Below are positions 27,536-36,361 of a DNA stretch of 64,000 bases, piece by piece. The DNA is from Streptomyces sp. NBC_00440 (GTDB taxonomy: Bacteria; Actinomycetota; Actinomycetes; Streptomycetales; Streptomycetaceae). Location: the NCBI RefSeq assembly GCF_036014215.1, contig NZ_CP107921.1:7251501-7315500 (forward strand), given 5' to 3'. The translations under genes and the position numbers were made by a program. Every line of letters begins with the position of its first letter. Within the stretch, counting starts at the first letter, position 1. The notes beneath the pieces were generated by a model. The model saw only the letters and a program-made list of their open reading frames with translations, was not told the DNA's origin and searched no databases.

Positions 27536-28768
27536 TCAGGTCAGCAGTCGGCGCGCGTACCAGTCCCGGGAGTTGAGCACTCCGGGCAGGGCGAAGAAGT
27601 AGCCGCCGCCGAAGGGCTGGACGTAGTCGACGAGGGGTTCGTCGATCAGACGCTGCTGGACCTGTTCGAACTGGCGGTGCAGGTCCTGCTGGTAACACGC
27701 GAAGATGTGCCCGCACTGCAAGTTGCCGTTCTCGTCCATTCCCAGGTCGTAGTTGTACGAACGGCGCAGGAGACGCTGGCTCTTCGTGGCGTGGGTGCGC
27801 GGGTTCGCCAGCCGGATGTGGGAGTCGAGCGGAATGACTTGGCCGTGGGGGTCCTTGGCGTAGTCGGGGACGTCGGTCTCCGCGTTGCCGTCCAGCGGGG
27901 CGCCGCTGTCCCGGCGGCGGCCGAACATCATCTCCTGCTCGTTGATCGAGACCCGGTCCCAGAACTCCACGAGCATCCGGATCAGCCGGACGACCTGGTA
28001 GGTGCCGCCGCGTGCCCAGGCGGGCTCGGCCGGGTCGTCCACCCACACCAGATCCTCTGCGGTCCCGTTGGTGGGGTTGGCGGTGCCGTCCTTGAAACCG
28101 AGCAGGTTGCGAGGGGTGCCGGAGGGGCGCGGCGGCGATCCGTACCCTTCCATCTTCCAGCGCAGCTGCATGCCGCCCCGGGTGTGCTTGGTGAGGTCGC
28201 GGATCGCGTGGTGGAGGGTGTCCGGGTGGTTCGCGCAGAGCTGGAGCAGCAGATCGCCGTGGCTCCAGCGGGCCTCGGGCGCATCGTTGGGGAAGGTCCG
28301 CATCGGGGTCAGGCGGAGCGGCTTGGCATGGGACAGGCCGTACCGGTCGTCGAAGAGGCTGGATCCGACGGCGAGGGTGAGGGTCAGACCGTCGGCGGGG
28401 ACATCGGGCCCCAGTACGTCGCTGTCCGAAGGAGGCTGGCTGACGCCCAGGTCCGGTGGGGTTCCGCCGGTGGTGAGGAAGCGGGCCCGCTCGGTGAGGG
28501 TGTGCATCAGCTCGACCAGATCCGAGCGCTTCGCCGCTGTCGCGTCGAACGCGGCGAAGGCCGAGAAGCGCTGCTGGTGCGGGGGGCCCGGGGTGAGGAT
28601 GCCCGACTGGTGGGCGCCGTGGAAGGGGAAGGACGACGCCTCGTGGGAGCTGTTGCCACCGCTGTTCGCGTCGGCGTGGGCACCAGCGGCGAGAAGTCCG
28701 CCCGTCAGGGCGGTGCCGGCGGCTCCGGCGGCGCCGCCCTGTATGAACGTGCGTCGGCTGACGCCCAT
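27536..28768 (-). CDS. efeB: EfeB, Tat-exported Dyp-type haem peroxidase
   Basis: A 410-residue protein with Tat signal SRRTFIQGGAAGAAGTALTG; ATG at 28768 has AAGGAG 7 bases upstream. Dyp-family motifs are visible: GFKDGTANPT (the catalytic Asp of GxxDG), the proximal His region near LVEFWDRVSINEQEMMFGR and SYNYDLGMDENGNLQCGHIF. In EfeUOB systems it oxidises ferrous iron or takes part in haem iron release outside the membrane. It follows efeUO by 126 bases and likely shares its mRNA. Confidence 0.92.
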   Translation of the reverse strand: MGVSRRTFIQGGAAGAAGTALTGGLLAAGAHADANSGGNSSHEASSFPFHGAHQSGILTPGPPHQQRFSAFAAFDATAAKRSDLVELMHTLTERARFLTTGGTPPDLGVSQPPSDSDVLGPDVPADGLTLTLAVGSSLFDDRYGLSHAKPLRLTPMRTFPNDAPEARWSHGDLLLQLCANHPDTLHHAIRDLTKHTRGGMQLRWKMEGYGSPPRPSGTPRNLLGFKDGTANPTNGTAEDLVWVDDPAEPAWARGGTYQVVRLIRMLVEFWDRVSINEQEMMFGRRRDSGAPLDGNAETDVPDYAKDPHGQVIPLDSHIRLANPRTHATKSQRLLRRSYNYDLGMDENGNLQCGHIFACYQQDLHRQFEQVQQRLIDEPLVDYVQPFGGGYFFALPGVLNSRDWYARRLLT

Positions 28769-28894
28769 GGCAGGTCTCCTTGATCGGTCGTGACGGCGGA
28801 GCGGATAGAGGCGGACAGAGATGGGGGACGCCCTGTGGATTTCGGTCCGGTGTCGTCCGGCGCGGACGCGCACATCGAACGGCGGACGCGCGCA

Positions 28895-31039
28895 TCAGCG
28901 GGAGATGGGCACCTCAAGGAGGTCGGGGACCGAGGCGAGGGTCTCCAGCACGCTGCCGATACGGGCATCGACCTGCTGGCGCTCGGCCAGCGGAACGTCC
29001 GGGAAAGGCTGCCAGCCGCCGTGCGTGCGGGTCGCCCGCAGCGCCGATTCCAGCGAGTCGAGCTGTGCGGCGGCGGTCGGCAGAAGCTTGGGCGAACGGG
29101 GCTTGACGAGCGGTGCCAGCTCGTCCAGGACCACCCGCGTCCCCTTGATGTCGGCCTCGGTCTCCGCGTACATGTCGCCGGAGCCCTGGTCGGCCGCGCC
29201 GGTCAGACGGTCCCGCAGGGCGTCCTCAAGGATCTCGTGGGAGCGCAGGGGGAGGTCGGTCGGGTCGACGGTGACCTGGGGAAGTTTCTTGCGCAGAGTC
29301 GCTACGTCTGTCTTCAGCCGGTCGGCGACGGGCAGGAGTTCGCCGGTACCGGCCTTGTGCCACAAGCCGTATTCCAGGCGGTGCAGGCCGGTGAAGTCCT
29401 TGTCGTGGACGCCTCCGGGCAGACCTTGCGGCAGTCCGTCGATGGCGTCTCCGAGGTCCCCGAAGCTCCCGTAGGCGGCGCCGACCTCGTCCCAGGTGAG
29501 CTGGGCGGGCAGCCAGTCCTTGCGCGCGGTGTCCAGGTGGTGGTGGGCGATGTCGGTGCGGACCGTCGCGACCTGTCCGGCGAGGGTGGCCAGCTTGGGC
29601 GCGACATAGGCGCGGTACTGAACCGTCGCAGGCTTGAGGTCGGCGAGCGACACCCGCTTGACAGCGACCGGGGCCTTGCCTCCGGAGCCCGATCCGGCTC
29701 CTATGCTCACGGTCTGTGAACTCGTGGTCCCATGGCCCGACATCAGACATTTGAAGGTGTACTGACCGGTGCCGAGTGTGGCGCTCATCGTGCCGGTGGT
29801 GGCAGGACCCAGCGTCTCGATCTCGGCGACGATGGCCCCCGAGGCGTTGTCCAGGTTGATCTCGCCTGCCCGCCCGGACCGGTTGACCACCTGGAAGGTC
29901 TGCGCGCCGCTGTGCGCGCTGGACCACCCGGTCGCGCAGCCCGACGACGACACGGTGACCCGGGTGCCGGCCGCTGTGCTGCCGCCCGAGGGCAGCAACA
30001 CCACGGCGCCCGCCGCCAGGAGAGCGGGCACCACCACGATCACGGTACCGACCGCCCAGGGGTTGCGGCGGCTCAGGAAGCCGGCGCGGTCCTGCGGGGC
30101 GGAGGGGCCGTCCGCGGGGACGGTCTGTGCCTGCGGGGCCGGAGCACCCGCCGGAGCCGGCTGTCCCGCAGCCGCAGGAGAGGAATTCGTCGCCGGGGCG
30201 GAGCCGGCGGTGGCGGGCGAACGCGCGGCCCTGACGAACAGCGTGACGGCGACACCCAGGTACACGGCCCACGCGACGACCTGGAGCACGGTCATCCGCG
30301 TGGTGAGCTCGGTCACGCCGGTGATGAGAGTGACCCACCACGAGCTGGTGGGGATGGTCCCGCTGACGTCGAACGCCAGCCAGGTGCGGCCGGGGAGCAG
30401 GCCGGCGTTCTGCAGCTCGCCGAGTCCGTACGCCAGCACGCCTGCGGTGATCACGAGCAGCGCGAGGGCCGTACGGGAGAAGAACACACCCAGGTTGATG
30501 CGGATCGCCCGGCGGAACAGCAGCCAGCACACCAGGCAGGCGAGCGCCAGCCCGAGACCGGCCCCGACGAGCGGGGACACTGTCTCGCCCGAGGCCCGGG
30601 CAGCCGTCCACAGGAACAGAGTGGTCTCCAGGCCCTCCCTGCCCACGGCGAGGAAGGCCGTGGCGGCGAGTGCGCCCGCCCCCACCTGCGAGGCAGCCGC
30701 CACCTTGGAGCGCAGTTCGCCCGACAGGCTCGCGGCGGTCTTCCGCATCCAGAAGACCATCCAGGTCACCAGGAACACCGCCAGGACACTGAGCAGGCCG
30801 CCCACCATCTCCTGGCCGCGGCTGGAGAGCACATCGGTGGAGAACGTCAGCACCGTCGCGAAGCTCGCCGCGACGGCCACCGCCCCGACCACACCCAGCC
30901 ACACGGGCGCGGTGGACGCACGGCGGCCCTCGCCCGCGGTACGGCGCAGCGCGGCCAGCAGGATGCTGACCACCAGTCCCGCCTCAAGTCCCTCGCGCAA
31001 CCCGATCAGCAGGTTGGGGAACGCGTCAGCCCAAGTCAT
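28895..31039 (-). CDS. efeUO: EfeU-EfeO fusion, ferrous/ferric iron permease with M75 domain
   Basis: About 714 residues from MTWADAFPNLLIGLREGLEA (ATG 31039; ATG 31057 adds six residues). The N-terminal 280 residues are an FTR1-type permease with seven membrane segments and two REGLE iron-binding motifs (IGLREGLEAG and AVGREGLETTL). A Pro/Ala-rich linker and an eighth membrane segment lead to a cupredoxin-like domain (SSGCATGWSS, YTFKCLMSGHG) and a C-terminal EfeO/peptidase M75 domain (HRLEYGLWHKAGTGELLP). In most bacteria EfeU and EfeO are separate. An iron-box-like sequence overlaps the start region. No clear ribosome site precedes either ATG. Confidence 0.9.
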   Translation of the reverse strand: MTWADAFPNLLIGLREGLEAGLVVSILLAALRRTAGEGRRASTAPVWLGVVGAVAVAASFATVLTFSTDVLSSRGQEMVGGLLSVLAVFLVTWMVFWMRKTAASLSGELRSKVAAASQVGAGALAATAFLAVGREGLETTLFLWTAARASGETVSPLVGAGLGLALACLVCWLLFRRAIRINLGVFFSRTALALLVITAGVLAYGLGELQNAGLLPGRTWLAFDVSGTIPTSSWWVTLITGVTELTTRMTVLQVVAWAVYLGVAVTLFVRAARSPATAGSAPATNSSPAAAGQPAPAGAPAPQAQTVPADGPSAPQDRAGFLSRRNPWAVGTVIVVVPALLAAGAVVLLPSGGSTAAGTRVTVSSSGCATGWSSAHSGAQTFQVVNRSGRAGEINLDNASGAIVAEIETLGPATTGTMSATLGTGQYTFKCLMSGHGTTSSQTVSIGAGSGSGGKAPVAVKRVSLADLKPATVQYRAYVAPKLATLAGQVATVRTDIAHHHLDTARKDWLPAQLTWDEVGAAYGSFGDLGDAIDGLPQGLPGGVHDKDFTGLHRLEYGLWHKAGTGELLPVADRLKTDVATLRKKLPQVTVDPTDLPLRSHEILEDALRDRLTGAADQGSGDMYAETEADIKGTRVVLDELAPLVKPRSPKLLPTAAAQLDSLESALRATRTHGGWQPFPDVPLAERQQVDARIGSVLETLASVPDLLEVPISR

Positions 31040-31044
31040 ACAAG

Positions 31045-31063
31045 TAAGGTAAGCCATGCCTCA
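31045..31063 (-). promoter_or_regulatory. Iron-box-like site (DmdR/IdeR type)
   Basis: The minus strand reads TGAGGCATGGCTTACCTTA, 13 of 19 positions equal to the DmdR/IdeR consensus TTAGGTTAGGCTAACCTAA as I remember it. It ends six bases before the efeUO ATG, so repressor binding would block transcription or initiation when iron is plentiful. Confidence 0.55.
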
Positions 31064-31111
31064 GGGCTGGTGATCCCGGCCCCCACGTGCGGACGTGATC
31101 GAGCAACTGGG

Positions 31112-32176
31112 TCAGGCGAACAGTCCGGTGAGCATACGAGCGGGGTTCTGCCGGGTGAGGGTGTCGACCAGAGCGCGGTCGATTCCCCGTGCCACGAGCA
31201 TTTCGGCGAAGACGGTGGGCACATAGATGAACCCGTTGCCGCCGTGCTGGGTCCACATCTGCTTGAGGAAGAGATCGTGGCTGAGCAGGAGTTGCCCGGC
31301 GTGGCCGTCGTCGATGTGGCGGGCGACTGCGTCCGCGGTGGCGGTGGACGCGGGCGACTCGCCCTCCTTGGGGAACGTGACGTCCATACCGATCATGTCG
31401 AATTCGAGCCATACGCCGCGATCCGCCACCGAGCGCTGGTAGTCGACGTCGGCACCGGACGGATCCATGTGTGCGAGGACGACCCTCGCCGGTTCGACAC
31501 CGATCTCGCCGAGCACGACGTCGAGCACCTCGTGTGCCCGCCGTTGCCAGCCGGGCAGGTGGATCATCAACGGGACGGACGGGTGGTCGAGCTGGGCGAG
31601 AGCTGCCGCGCGAAGCGACCCGTGCTCGGCCGCGGTGAACTCGGGGGACACCCCGATCTCGCCGATGACGCCCGGCCGGATGCCGGAATCCCCGACACCG
31701 TTGGTGAGCTCGTTCCCGATCGCGGCCGCCTGTTCGTCGACCGTGCCGGCCGGGATCCGCGCGGCCTCGAACTTCTCCAGGTAGGCGCCGCAGCCCATGA
31801 TGATGTTGAGGCCGCTGCGCCGCGCGAGGCCGAGGAGGCGTTGCGGGTCGCGTCCGATGGCGGAGCTGGAGGTCACGTCGACGATCGTGCGCCCGCCGAC
31901 GGCCTGGAAGGCAGCCACCTCACGGAGCACGTCCTCGACCGGCTTGGCGGCGATGTTGTCGGAGCAGCAGTAGGGGTCGTGCCGCAGTGCCCACGCGGAC
32001 GAGGCGCTGACCTGTTCGTCCTTGATCGCGGCGGAGAACGGGTAGCTCGGTTCGTCCAGCACGCCCGAGAGGTTGTTGAACAGGTGTTCATGAGGCAGTA
32101 CGAGGCCCAGTCCGGCCGCGGGTACGGCTCCGGTCACCGTCTGCACGTACGGCTGCTCGCCCGTGCCCCCGGTCAT
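31112..32176 (-). CDS. Phosphotriesterase-family metal-dependent hydrolase
   Basis: A 354-residue TIM-barrel amidohydrolase. Metal ligands can be placed: LPHEHLF (His-x-His on strand 1), VIGEIGVS (bridging acid on strand 4, Glu rather than carboxylated Lys), MIHLPGW and VLAHMDPSG (His on strands 5 and 6) and LLSHDLF (Asp on strand 8). Members act as lactonases, phosphotriesterases or deacylases. The Glu at strand 4 is the PHP/lactonase-like variant. The ATG overlaps the stop of the upstream transporter gene. Substrate probably a lactone or ester imported by the neighbouring transporter. Confidence 0.88.
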   Translation of the reverse strand: MTGGTGEQPYVQTVTGAVPAAGLGLVLPHEHLFNNLSGVLDEPSYPFSAAIKDEQVSASSAWALRHDPYCCSDNIAAKPVEDVLREVAAFQAVGGRTIVDVTSSSAIGRDPQRLLGLARRSGLNIIMGCGAYLEKFEAARIPAGTVDEQAAAIGNELTNGVGDSGIRPGVIGEIGVSPEFTAAEHGSLRAAALAQLDHPSVPLMIHLPGWQRRAHEVLDVVLGEIGVEPARVVLAHMDPSGADVDYQRSVADRGVWLEFDMIGMDVTFPKEGESPASTATADAVARHIDDGHAGQLLLSHDLFLKQMWTQHGGNGFIYVPTVFAEMLVARGIDRALVDTLTRQNPARMLTGLFA

Positions 32177-33189
32177 GATGTCCCCGCCGAGGTCACGGAG
32201 CGGCGCGAGGGGATCATTCCGATACCTGCCGCGACCAGGGCGATCACGGTGCCTATGACCGTCACGGCGTGCAGGGGCTGGCCGACGGACGGGCTGATCA
32301 CATCGAGGATCAGCGAACCGACCAACTGGCCCGCGATCGAGGCGAGTCCGAGCAGGAGCAGGCCGAGGCCGCGCACGAGCAGTGCCATGAAGGCGATGGA
32401 GAGCAGGCCGAGCACACCGCCTGTGTACATCCACCAGGTGCCGGGGAGCGTGAAGCTCACCGAGCCGGTGGAGGCGCGCACGAGCAGGCCGATCCCGAGG
32501 ACGACGAATCCGACGAGGAAGTTGAGGCCGATGGAGACCAGCATGGATCCGCTGCCCTGAGCCACGGCCGAGTTCCCGGCGGGCTGCCAGCCGGCGAGCA
32601 GCCCGGCGGCGAACGGCAGGACCGCGAGCGCGATGGTTCCGGGCACCTGGAAGTTCGGCGAGATCGCCACGGCCGTCGCGACGATGGCCAGCAGGGCGCC
32701 CAGACCGCGGGGAAGCGTGATCGGCTGCTTGATCGTGGACGTCGCCCCGACGCGGTCGCAGACCACGCCCGAGATGACGAGCCCGGAGATCAGCGCGATC
32801 TGGAAGACGGCGACGCCGAGGGTGCCCACGGTGATGCCCTCGGAGAGCACGACGGCGGCGCCGCACAGGCCGGCGACACAGTTCCACCAGGGAATGGTGC
32901 CGTCGCGGAGCAGGCGGGGAAGGTTCAGCGCCTGCCGGCGGGTGGCCGGGCGGGCGAACACGATGACCGCCATGAGGAGCAGGCCGGTCCCGAAGGAGAT
33001 GACGGCTGCGGCGTTTCCGTCGTTGATGTTCTTGCCCAGAGCGCCGTTGACGGTGGACTGCAGCGGACTGAGCAGCCCGGCCAGCACGGTGGCCAGGACC
33101 AGCACTGCCGTGGTGGTGCGGCGGGCGGTCCGCGCGGGTGCTGCGGGCACGGTGCCCGGTTCGGGTCCTGCGGTGTTGAGGCTTGTCAT
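32173..33189 (-). CDS. YdcZ-type (DUF606) DMT-family membrane transporter
   Basis: A 338-residue protein with about ten hydrophobic segments and a 24-residue cytoplasmic Pro/Thr-rich head; AAGGAG lies upstream of the ATG. Two homologous halves, each with the pattern VLATVLAGLLSPLQSTVNGALG and LLVSIGLNFLVGFVVLG, fit the DMT_YdcZ family. The direction of transport and the substrate are unknown. It is coupled to the hydrolase (4-base overlap), so the two probably handle the same compound. Confidence 0.82.
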   Translation of the reverse strand: MTSLNTAGPEPGTVPAAPARTARRTTTAVLVLATVLAGLLSPLQSTVNGALGKNINDGNAAAVISFGTGLLLMAVIVFARPATRRQALNLPRLLRDGTIPWWNCVAGLCGAAVVLSEGITVGTLGVAVFQIALISGLVISGVVCDRVGATSTIKQPITLPRGLGALLAIVATAVAISPNFQVPGTIALAVLPFAAGLLAGWQPAGNSAVAQGSGSMLVSIGLNFLVGFVVLGIGLLVRASTGSVSFTLPGTWWMYTGGVLGLLSIAFMALLVRGLGLLLLGLASIAGQLVGSLILDVISPSVGQPLHAVTVIGTVIALVAAGIGMIPSRRSVTSAGTS

Positions 33190-33334
33190 CGTGTATTCGC
33201 TCTCCTTTGAGCCAGTATGTCCGAGGGGACCGATGCAATCTCTGGGCGTGTGAGCTGTTTCATAACGGCGGCGATCGCCGTTGCGGCCTTGTCGGCCCGA
33301 CGGGCGGTGGCCCGGCGGGCCCGGCACGGTGCGG

Positions 33335-34087
33335 TCAGTCCCGGGCGCCGGCGAGCCAGGTGACGGCCTGGTCGAAGAGCTGCTGGTAGCCCTTCCACTC
33401 GATGAACTCGGCGGGGGCCCAGTGCGGTGAGATGTCCGATGCGAAGGCGAGCGTGCGTCCGGCGCCCTCTTCGCGGACCGCGAGCAGCGGGCGCGATTCG
33501 ATCGTGGCGAGCACGCGCGCGTCCGGCTTCGCGACGAGCCGCTGGTAGCCGAGGAGGATCGGCCACTCGGACTCCAGCCCGGCCGTGACCTCGTGCGTTT
33601 CCCCGGTGAGCTCGCCGCCGACGCCTTCGGGGCACTCCACGCGGTCGTCGTACGGGAGGATCTCCACCGGCAGGACGTCCTCGATCGGCGTCGCGTGGTA
33701 GTTGGCCTTGGCCTGGAAGCCCTGGAAGCTCAGGTATCCGCCGGCCATGGCGAGGCCGCCGCCCTGCCGGACCCACTGCGCGAGGAGCTTGAGCCGGTTG
33801 GGGAACGGGCGTCCCTGGGCGAACACCTGCGGGTGGAGCAGCAGCGAGTTGGCGCCGATGTCCGAAAGGATCACGACGTCGTAGGCGGCGAGCTTCTCCA
33901 GGGTCTCCGGGAAGTGGGTCGCCACATCGTGCGAGAGCAGATGCGTGACCTCGTGGCCCGCGCGCTGCAGGGCCTGGAGCAGCGGGGTGACGCCCACCTC
34001 CAGCTGGGCGTGGGGGAAGGCGTCGTAGCCCTTGAAGTCGGTGGATGCGTTGATCCAGGACTCGCCTGCGATGAGTACGCGGCTCAC
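33335..34087 (-). CDS. GATase1-like (PF07090-type) protein
   Basis: A 250-residue cytoplasmic protein; GTG 34087 is chosen because AAGGAGG stands five bases before it. It begins VSRVLIAGESWINASTDFKG and contains GVTPLLQALQRAGHEVTHLLSH, VVILSDIGANSLLLHP and AMAGGYLSFQGFQAK, which fit the putative glutamine amidotransferase-like family (class I GATase fold) seen next to LacI regulators and sugar genes. The catalytic Cys of true GATases is replaced, so it may bind or transform a small molecule without amide transfer. It diverges from the LacI gene and is first in the transporter/hydrolase operon. Confidence 0.75.
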   Translation of the reverse strand: MSRVLIAGESWINASTDFKGYDAFPHAQLEVGVTPLLQALQRAGHEVTHLLSHDVATHFPETLEKLAAYDVVILSDIGANSLLLHPQVFAQGRPFPNRLKLLAQWVRQGGGLAMAGGYLSFQGFQAKANYHATPIEDVLPVEILPYDDRVECPEGVGGELTGETHEVTAGLESEWPILLGYQRLVAKPDARVLATIESRPLLAVREEGAGRTLAFASDISPHWAPAEFIEWKGYQQLFDQAVTWLAGARD

Positions 34088-34109
34088 GCGTACCTCCTTT
34101 TCGATGATC

Positions 34110-34238
34110 TTGCGCAATGTTGCGCTGGTTTTGCGCAACAATAGAAGCGGGTCGATGCGCCGTCAATGCCCTACCGGCAGCGCACTAGACTGCGGAAAGG
34201 CGAGGGAGGTTCGGATGACGTTGACCAGCGTTGCGCAA
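34110..34238. promoter_or_regulatory. TTGCGCAA operators of the second LacI regulator
   Basis: The palindrome TTGCGCAA occurs at 34110-34117, 34131-34138 and 34231-34238, with a half site TTGCGC at 34120-34125. Two full sites lie between the divergent GATase-like and LacI genes and one inside the first codons of the LacI gene. Three copies of an 8-bp palindrome in 130 bp is a strong sign of autoregulation and control of the divergent operon. Confidence 0.75.
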
Positions 34239-35222
34239 CACGCGCAGGTGTCGGCCTCGACGGTTTCGCGGTACTTGCGCGGGCAGCTGAAGGTGCAGCC
34301 GGAGACAGCGGCCCGGATCGATGCCGCCGTACGCGAGCTGAAGTACGAGGTACCGGTCGCGGCCCCGTCCGGCCCACGCGCCGGCCGCCCGGTGATCGCA
34401 CTTGTCGTGCCGGACCTGATCAACCCCTTCTTCGCGGAACTGGCCGAAGAGGTTGCCGCGGCGGCCGCCGTCAGCGGAGTGGGGCTCGTCGTCGGGATCA
34501 CCGGCCAGCAGGCCCGGCGCGAGTCGCTTTTCAGTGACTTCGCGGCCTCGACCGAGGCCATCGACGGGCTGATCTACGTCGGAATGCACCGCCAGAACCC
34601 CCGGCTGACCCAGGCAATCGCCGAAGGGCTGCCCGTGGTCCTCCTGGACGAGGAGGTCGCCGGCCCGTCCGAGGTCGACACCATCGCCGTCGACAACTAC
34701 AGCGGCGCCTACCAGGCGACGTCCTATCTCGTGCAGCTCGGGCACCGGCGCATCATGCACATCGCCGGACCGCAGGAGCTGTCCACCACCCGTGACCGGC
34801 TGCGCGGCTACCGGGACGCCATGGATCACGCCGGACTGGACGTCGACGAGGACCTCGTCCTGCACGGCCCGTACACCGAGCAGTTCGGCGCCAGTACGTT
34901 TCCCTACCTCGCGCGCGCCGCGCAACCGCCGACGGCGGCCTTCGTGGGCAGTGACATCGTCGCGGTCGGCATCCTCGGCGCGGCGGAACTGCATGGGCTG
35001 AGCATCCCGGAAGACCTCTCCGTCATCGGCTGCGACGGCATCCGGGTCGGCGAGTGGCTGCGCCCCAAACTCACCACTCTGCAGCAGCCGGTGGCCGACC
35101 TCGCGCGTACGGCGCTCGAAGTGGTCCAGAACCGGATCGCGGCCCCGGACGGCGCCCGGGTGGCGAAGTCCTTCCCCTTGCACCTCGTGATCCGCGGCTC
35201 CGCGGTTCCCCCGCAGCACTGA
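34215..35222 (+). CDS. LacI family transcriptional regulator
   Basis: A 335-residue protein; GAGGGAGG precedes the ATG. The N-terminal HTH is LTSVAQHAQVSASTVSRYLR, followed by the hinge and a ligand-binding core with PVIALVVPDLINPFFAELAE, DGLIYVGMHRQ, LGHRRIMHIAGPQELSTTRD and LSVIGCDGIRVGEWLRPKLT. It most likely controls the divergent GATase-like/transporter/hydrolase operon, itself and the following M20 gene through TTGCGCAA sites. The effector is not known. Confidence 0.9.
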   Translation: MTLTSVAQHAQVSASTVSRYLRGQLKVQPETAARIDAAVRELKYEVPVAAPSGPRAGRPVIALVVPDLINPFFAELAEEVAAAAAVSGVGLVVGITGQQARRESLFSDFAASTEAIDGLIYVGMHRQNPRLTQAIAEGLPVVLLDEEVAGPSEVDTIAVDNYSGAYQATSYLVQLGHRRIMHIAGPQELSTTRDRLRGYRDAMDHAGLDVDEDLVLHGPYTEQFGASTFPYLARAAQPPTAAFVGSDIVAVGILGAAELHGLSIPEDLSVIGCDGIRVGEWLRPKLTTLQQPVADLARTALEVVQNRIAAPDGARVAKSFPLHLVIRGSAVPPQH

Positions 35223-35235
35223 CAGGAGACCCCGC

Positions 35236-36348
35236 GTGCTCGACCCCGTTTCCCTGACACAGCAGCTCGTCCGGCTGGACACCAGGGCCGGAAATGAGAA
35301 GTCCGCCGCCGCGCTTCTCGCTCCGATCCTCGCCGACGCCGGCTTCAGCGTGCGGAGCGACGAGCCGGAGCCCGGACGGGTCAATCTCGTCGCCCGCTAC
35401 GGCAGCCGCACCCCGGTCACCCTGACCGGGCATCTGGACACCGTCCCCGCCGACGCGTCCGGCTGGTCCTTCGACCCGCTGAGCGGAGACATCCACGGTG
35501 GCCGGCTCCGCGGGCGCGGCAGCAGCGACATGAAGGCGGGCGTGGCGTGCATGGTGGCCGCCGCGGCCCATCGGGTCTCGACCCACCCCACCGACACCGA
35601 TGTACAACTCGTCCTCACCTTCGGCGAGGAGACCGGTTGCGAGGGGGCGGCCCGGCTGGAGGGTCTGACTCCGAGTCCGGTGCTGCTGGTCGCCGAACCC
35701 ACGGCGAACAAGATCGTCCTCGGGCACAAGGGTGTTCTGTGGCTGCGGCTCACCGCCGAAGGCCGCAGCGCTCACGGGTCCCGGCCCGAACTCGGCGACA
35801 ACGCACTGGCCAGGCTCGCCGCGGCGGCGGTCCGGATCCACGACCACAAGGACTGGCCGCGCAGCGACACACACGGTGCGGCCACCGTCAACGTGGGCAC
35901 CTTCCACGCCGGTGTCCAGCCCAATCTCGTCCCCGACCACGCCGAGTTGATGCTCGATATCCGCACCATCCCGGGGTTCAGCTCCGACGACGCGCTCCTG
36001 GCGATCGAGCGGCTCGCCGGCCCGGGAACCGGGATCGAGCGGGTGCTCGACCTGAACGGAGTGGCCACCGACCCTGCCACCGCCCTCGTCCGTGACCTCG
36101 CCGATGCCCTGCGCCCGGCGGAAGCCGACGGGCGGCCGGAGTACGCGACCTACTTCACCGACGCCTCGGTGCTGGCCGGGAAACTGGACGCCCGTGCGGT
36201 CGTCATCTACGGTCCGGGCGATCCCGACCAGGCGCACGTCACGGACGAGACGTGCGCCGTGGCCGCGATCCCCGAGGCGGCCGAGGCCGTCCACCGGCTG
36301 CTCGCGTCCTGGGGTGCAATGGCTGACTCTGCGTCACATTCCCGCTGA
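35236..36348 (+). CDS. M20-family metallopeptidase (ArgE/DapE type)
   Basis: A 370-residue cytoplasmic enzyme starting at GTG with CAGGAG 8 bases upstream, 13 bases after the LacI gene. Di-zinc ligands are visible: LTGHLDTVPA, RGSSDMKAG, FGEETGCEGA and the GRSAHGSRPE dimerisation-domain segment. It removes an N-acyl group or amino acid from a small molecule. Being in the same transcription unit as the LacI regulator, it may complete breakdown of the compound opened by the phosphotriesterase-type enzyme; this is inferred. Confidence 0.88.
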   Translation: MLDPVSLTQQLVRLDTRAGNEKSAAALLAPILADAGFSVRSDEPEPGRVNLVARYGSRTPVTLTGHLDTVPADASGWSFDPLSGDIHGGRLRGRGSSDMKAGVACMVAAAAHRVSTHPTDTDVQLVLTFGEETGCEGAARLEGLTPSPVLLVAEPTANKIVLGHKGVLWLRLTAEGRSAHGSRPELGDNALARLAAAAVRIHDHKDWPRSDTHGAATVNVGTFHAGVQPNLVPDHAELMLDIRTIPGFSSDDALLAIERLAGPGTGIERVLDLNGVATDPATALVRDLADALRPAEADGRPEYATYFTDASVLAGKLDARAVVIYGPGDPDQAHVTDETCAVAAIPEAAEAVHRLLASWGAMADSASHSR

Positions 36349-36361
36349 GGAAGGCTCGTTG

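Noticed and set aside
29732..32560. 942-codon plus-strand frame opposite efeUO and the hydrolase gene
   Set aside because: It is a shadow frame produced by third-position GC bias; the minus-strand genes have domain motifs, and this frame has none.
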